A stretch of 6,877 nt of DNA from Gemmatimonadota bacterium. GTDB taxonomy: Bacteria; Gemmatimonadota; Gemmatimonadetes; Longimicrobiales; Longimicrobiaceae. Shown piece after piece: positions 4,601-6,877 of this stretch (the first letter of the stretch is position 1; the number at the start of each line of letters is the position of its first letter). The stretch covers positions 1 to 6,877 of the forward strand of contig JAHWJJ010000255.1 in NCBI GenBank assembly GCA_019348475.1, given 5' to 3'. The notes under the pieces were generated by a model. It saw only the letters and a program-made list of their open reading frames with translations. It was not told the origin of the DNA and ran no database searches. Both the position numbers and the translations under genes were made by a program.

Positions 4601-6877
4601 TGGGGATGTCCGCCTCCTCCACCGGCACGGCTACGGCGACGGTGGGCCCGTCGGAGGCGACGGGCACGGTGCGGACGACCCCCTCGCGGCGCACGGTGAG
4701 CAGGCCGCGCGCGGGCCAGAAGGGGAGCTGCACCAGGATGCGCGCCGTGTCGCCCGGCGCGTACTCCTCGCGGTCGGGGACCAGGCGGACGACGCGCCCG
4801 GCGTTCTCCTCCTTGCCCGGCCCGTTCATCCAGGGCGAGCGCCCCCACGCCCAGGTCATGATCCGCGTGCGCGACGGCCGCCCGGCCGCGTCCTCCACCT
4901 GCGCGCTGATGCGGTAGGCGCCGCCCGCCGCGCTCGTGGCGAAGGTGCACTGGACGGGGTTGGCGCCGGAGACGACGGCGCAGCGGGCGGAATCCACCAC
5001 CACCTGCTCCCATCCGGCCTCTGCGCGGCGCCACTCCATCCGCTCCGCCAGCACCTGTACAGGGCGCCCGGGGGCCGGCGTGCCGTCCAGCCCCACGACG
5101 ACCACGCCCAGCTGCAGGGGCTGCCCCGCCTCCACCCAGGCGCGCTCCGTCCGCAGCCCCACGTACAGCTCCGCGGGGTGCACCAGCATCTGCCCCCGCG
5201 CCGTCCACGGCTGGCGGTTGACGTCGACAACGGTGGCCTGCAGCTGCAGCGAATGCGTGGCCGGCGGATCGGCGCGCCCGAAGTCGATGCGCACGGCGTG
5301 GCGCCCGTCCGCGTCCGTGGTCCCCTGGAAGGTGCGGACGAAGGGCACCTGGCGCCTGCCGCCCCCGTACACCGCCTCCATCCCGAACCGCCACGCGCCC
5401 CAGCCGGCGGGCGTGAACCGCGCCTCCTGCGCCTGCACCGTCCAGCCCACCGGCGCCCCCGGCAGCCCGCCGCCCGCGAAGTACGCGGCGTGCACCTCCG
5501 CCCGCGCGCTTCCGCCCACCAGGTGCGGCCCGGCGGGCACGTCCATCGCCACCTCGTACTCCGGTCGGCGGAACTCCTGCACGTGGAATCCCAGGTGCCC
5601 CTGCGCCTCGTCCTGCGCCTGGCCGGCCATGCGGAACTCCACGGTGCCGAACCCCAGGTTGGCGCCCTCCGGGACGCGAAACGCGCCGTCGAAGCCGCCC
5701 AGCGCCGTGAGCGCCGAGGTGCCGGCGGCGATCTCGTTGCCGCGCGGGTCCATCACCCGCCACGCGACCTCCCCACCGCGGGTGCGCGGCAGGCCCACCC
5801 CGCCCGTCTTGCTGCGCTCGAAGCGGCGCGCCCACCCCTTGAAGCGCACCTCCTCGCCCGGGCGGTACAGGTTGCGGTCCGTGAGGCCGTACCAGAGCAC
5901 GGTCACCGGGCGTCTGCCGCGCTGCAGCGCGTGCCCCTGCGCGGGGAGGAGGGCCCGGTCGGCGCCCAGCTCCGCCACCACGTACGCCTGCCGGGGGGGC
6001 GTGCGCCGCGGCAGGGGGATGCGCGCCGTCCCCCGCGCGTCCGTGGTCCCCGCGCGCCGCCGCCCGCCCAGGGTGACGCGCACGCCCGGCAGCGGCGCGC
6101 CGTCCACCAGCGAGGTGGCCCACGCCGTCACCTCGCGGGGGTCGCTGAACGCGGCCAGGCCGATGCGGGTGGACTGGACCCAGACGTACGTCCCCTGGTC
6201 CGCGCCCTCGCCCTCGCCCACGGCCTCCACGGCCACGATCACGTGTCCGGGCCCGGCGCCCAGCGCCTCGTCCAGGTCGATGGCGGTCTCCACCACCTGC
6301 CCCGCCTCGCCCGGGACGTCGACGGTCCGGTTCACCACTTCCCGGCCGGGGAGGCGAGACGAGCGGGCGGCGAGGGGGGACGCGCGGCCGGAGATGAACG
6401 CGGGCCAGTCCGACGGCTGCACGCGGTGGATGCGGATGCGCAGCCGCGCGTGGTCGTGGCTGGCGACGGAGACGCGCCGCCGGCCGGCGGGGTCCAGGAC
6501 GATCACGGGGTCCTGGAACGGCAGCAGCCGGGGAAAGGGCGCGACGACGTCCAAGGTGCGCCGCTGCGGCTCGCCCAGCGTCTGGCCGAAGACGTCGCGG
6601 ATGCCGGCGTCCAGGTGAACGGTGTACCGCGTGCTGGGGCGGGTGCGGCCGGCGATCACCATCCCCTGCTCCGTCACGCGCACCTGCATCCCCGGGATCG
6701 CCGGCTCCACGCGCACCTGGGCGGGGTGGAAGGCGGCGGTGTCCAGCGGGTTGGTGAACCCGAGGAAGAACGGGTTTCCAGGGCGGCAGAGATAGCCCTC
6801 GCCGGTGCAAATGCCGGCGACCACCCGCAGGGGCCCGTCAGTGCGAAACGTCCACGTCTGGGGGCTGGAGGTGCGCC
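1671..6877 (-). CDS. Alpha-2-macroglobulin family thioester protein, N-terminus cut by window
   Basis: The frame is open to the right edge, leaving 1,734 full codons plus stop; the start and any signal peptide lie outside, and the GTG at 6824-6822 is internal. Bacterial A2Ms are usually lipid-anchored or periplasmic traps: a protease cuts the bait, the fold collapses, and an exposed thioester captures it. Visible order by position: Ig-like domain (6541-6877), macroglobulin-like domains (about 4840-6540) including the MG2-type motif NLYRPGEEVRFKGWARR (about 5835-5885), MG5/MG6 ending in VDEAVLALTG (about 4323-4800), an inserted regulatory-like segment and Ala-rich stretch (about 3831-4211), the MG7-type block RTDGDGRARVPFDLPSNLT (near 3750), the thioester domain with ECAEQ (Cys codon 3180-3182), and a receptor-binding-like C-terminus with RAEEMYSPETFGR. 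There are only five cysteines: two close pairs and the thioester Cys. The upstream neighbour is not visible; downstream lies the convergent propeller gene. The E. coli counterpart is yfhM, but the symbol is not transferred. Confidence 0.93.
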   Translation of the reverse strand, partial: RTSSPQTWTFRTDGPLRVVAGICTGEGYLCRPGNPFFLGFTNPLDTAAFHPAQVRVEPAIPGMQVRVTEQGMVIAGRTRPSTRYTVHLDAGIRDVFGQTLGEPQRRTLDVVAPFPRLLPFQDPVIVLDPAGRRRVSVASHDHARLRIRIHRVQPSDWPAFISGRASPLAARSSRLPGREVVNRTVDVPGEAGQVVETAIDLDEALGAGPGHVIVAVEAVGEGEGADQGTYVWVQSTRIGLAAFSDPREVTAWATSLVDGAPLPGVRVTLGGRRRAGTTDARGTARIPLPRRTPPRQAYVVAELGADRALLPAQGHALQRGRRPVTVLWYGLTDRNLYRPGEEVRFKGWARRFERSKTGGVGLPRTRGGEVAWRVMDPRGNEIAAGTSALTALGGFDGAFRVPEGANLGFGTVEFRMAGQAQDEAQGHLGFHVQEFRRPEYEVAMDVPAGPHLVGGSARAEVHAAYFAGGGLPGAPVGWTVQAQEARFTPAGWGAWRFGMEAVYGGGRRQVPFVRTFQGTTDADGRHAVRIDFGRADPPATHSLQLQATVVDVNRQPWTARGQMLVHPAELYVGLRTERAWVEAGQPLQLGVVVVGLDGTPAPGRPVQVLAERMEWRRAEAGWEQVVVDSARCAVVSGANPVQCTFATSAAGGAYRISAQVEDAAGRPSRTRIMTWAWGRSPWMNGPGKEENAGRVVRLVPDREEYAPGDTARILVQLPFWPARGLLTVRREGVVRTVPVASDGPTVAVAVPVEEADIPNVHVQVDVVGAHDREGRRQPTARGTDFASGTSSLRVPPGQRTLRVQVSAADSVQSPDSPGSVGVEVRDAAGRPVPGAEVAVVIVDEAVLALTGFQLQHPVQLFHPPWEPGVRDLHLRPLVHVVPDSAGAPGEIVGEVVDAQTRRPVAGAVVTVEGTRLRATTDAAGRFRLAGVPRGRQTVVVARSGAEAARVVVQVDDQPLPWLAIEVTARALLLADVVVMGSAGMELRAVEFSAAAPPPGALMAKAAQAASEIAVRANFAALALWAPVVRTDGDGRARVPFDLPSNLTRYRVMAVAVSGGTLYGMDESSLTARQPLMVRPSAPRFLNYGDRFELPVVVQNATDAPVTVDVAARGAGLTFADAGRRVTVPAHDRAEVRIPGQAVLPGVARVQVAAVGGTMSDAAEITLPVYTPATAEAFATYGSVAEGGAVELPLDVPDDAIPAFGGLEVTTSSTALQELTDAFLYLVRYPYECAEQIASRLLAVAALRDVLAEFRAEGLPSPQALSDSVARDLKVLQGMQRGDGGFSFWPGDRDDREQWPYVSLHVTHALLRVRERGYAVPAEMLEHAMDYVREVEAHTPAWYPERTRLALRAYAAYVLDRAQSPEAEEKLAGVFRQVRPDTLPLEVAGWLLTASAGREAFARERTELLRIVNNRATETASTATFATRYDEGEYLLLHSDRRTDAVVLEALLAADPRSELVTKTVRGLLGHRTAGRWNNTQENAWVLLALHRYFGTYEGQTPAFVARVWLGERFAAQQRFAGRSADRGHLEVPMRVLAADGPGSVTIGKEGAGRLYYRAGLRYAPRDLELVPVERGFAVERTYEPIDDPADVVRGAEGGWRVKAGARVRVTVTLTAPARRVHVAMVDPLPAGFEAVNTALRGAESVPRQDAGVAPWAPGHRAWWGHWHQHQNVRDDRVEAFTSLLPAGVYTYSYVARATTPGVFIVPPPRAEEMYSPETFGRGGTERVIVEAGEP
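3171..3182 (-). other. Thioester motif CAEQ of the A2M protein
   Basis: The codons read Cys-Ala-Glu-Gln within YPYECAEQ. In the A2M/complement family the Cys and Gln side chains form the reactive internal thioester (vertebrate consensus GCGEQ). Both reactive residues are kept here; the residue before Cys is Glu rather than Gly. This separates the protein from bacterial A2M relatives that have lost the thioester. Confidence 0.88.
3831..3953 (-). other. Candidate bait region
   Basis: Between the DVVVMG motif and the RANFAALALW strand that opens the MG7-type block lies a roughly 35-residue low-complexity stretch, rich in Ala and Pro (SAAAPPPGALMAKAAQAASE), with scattered Arg, Lys, Leu, Met and Phe. 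The A2M bait lies after the VDEA strand and before this block, is flexible, and offers sites to many proteases. Position and composition fit; cleavage is not shown by sequence. Confidence 0.5.
3936..4211 (-). other. CarboxypepD_reg-like segment with TonB-junction-like motif inside A2M
   Basis: Residues from GEIVGEVVDAQTRRPVAGA through TTDAAGRFRLAGVPRG to VVVQVDD (about 4011-4211) match the carboxypeptidase-regulatory-like beta-sandwich pattern: G-x-V-x-D, P-x-x-G-A-x-V, T-D-x-x-G-x-F. About 20 residues on, LLLADVVVMG (3936-3953 for DVVVMG) resembles the L-D-E-V-V-V-x-G junction that follows this domain in many TonB-dependent receptors. The segment sits after the VDEAVLALTG strand, where the bait region begins. 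The domain call rests on pattern recognition alone. Confidence 0.6.

Noticed and set aside
4936..6618. 560-codon plus-strand open frame opposite the A2M gene
   Set aside because: Ser/Thr/Arg-rich shadow with no recognisable fold or signal.
4345..6810. Second 821-codon minus-strand frame within the A2M gene
   Set aside because: It is Arg/Gly/Ala-rich and low complexity, in a shifted frame; no frameshift is needed because the A2M frame is continuous across it.
6822..6824. GTG as start of the A2M gene
   Set aside because: The frame continues upstream without a stop and encodes WTFRTDGPLRV, typical of an Ig-like domain strand, so the gene extends past the window edge.

Overview
The window is very GC-rich DNA with two real genes arranged tail to tail, plus two non-coding stretches. 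The base composition, the PD40 propeller lipoprotein, the large alpha-2-macroglobulin-like protein carrying a carboxypeptidase-regulatory-like segment, and the G/C-tract hairpin repeats together suggest a Gram-negative, high-GC bacterium of the Gemmatimonadota (Longimicrobium-like) type. This is an inference; Myxococcota or Acidobacteriota relatives are not excluded.

Layout. Positions 1-353 hold no gene I can support. They contain degenerate palindromic repeat DNA: two copies of a TCGAAGTTC-headed unit, a near-perfect 31-nt hairpin, and three guanine-quadruplex-capable tracts (two on the plus strand, one on the minus). Positions 354-1415 (+) encode a 353-residue predicted lipoprotein built almost wholly of seven TolB/PD40-type beta-propeller repeats. 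Positions 1416-1670 are a convergent intergenic spacer with two weak hairpins that may end transcription on the two strands. Positions 1671-6877 (-) encode the C-terminal 1,734 residues of an alpha-2-macroglobulin (A2M) family protein whose start lies beyond the right edge. It keeps the thioester Cys and Gln and carries an unusual segment where the protease bait region is expected.

How the genes fit together. Both products should act at the cell surface or in the periplasm: the propeller as a lipid-anchored binding scaffold, the A2M protein as a thioester-dependent trap for foreign proteases. They converge, so they do not share a transcript, and nothing in the sequence shows that they work together. 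The penicillin-binding protein 1C gene that often follows bacterial A2M genes is not downstream here. I see no clearly new multi-gene system. The most unusual element is the CarboxypepD_reg-like segment followed by a TonB-receptor-junction-like motif in the A2M bait position.
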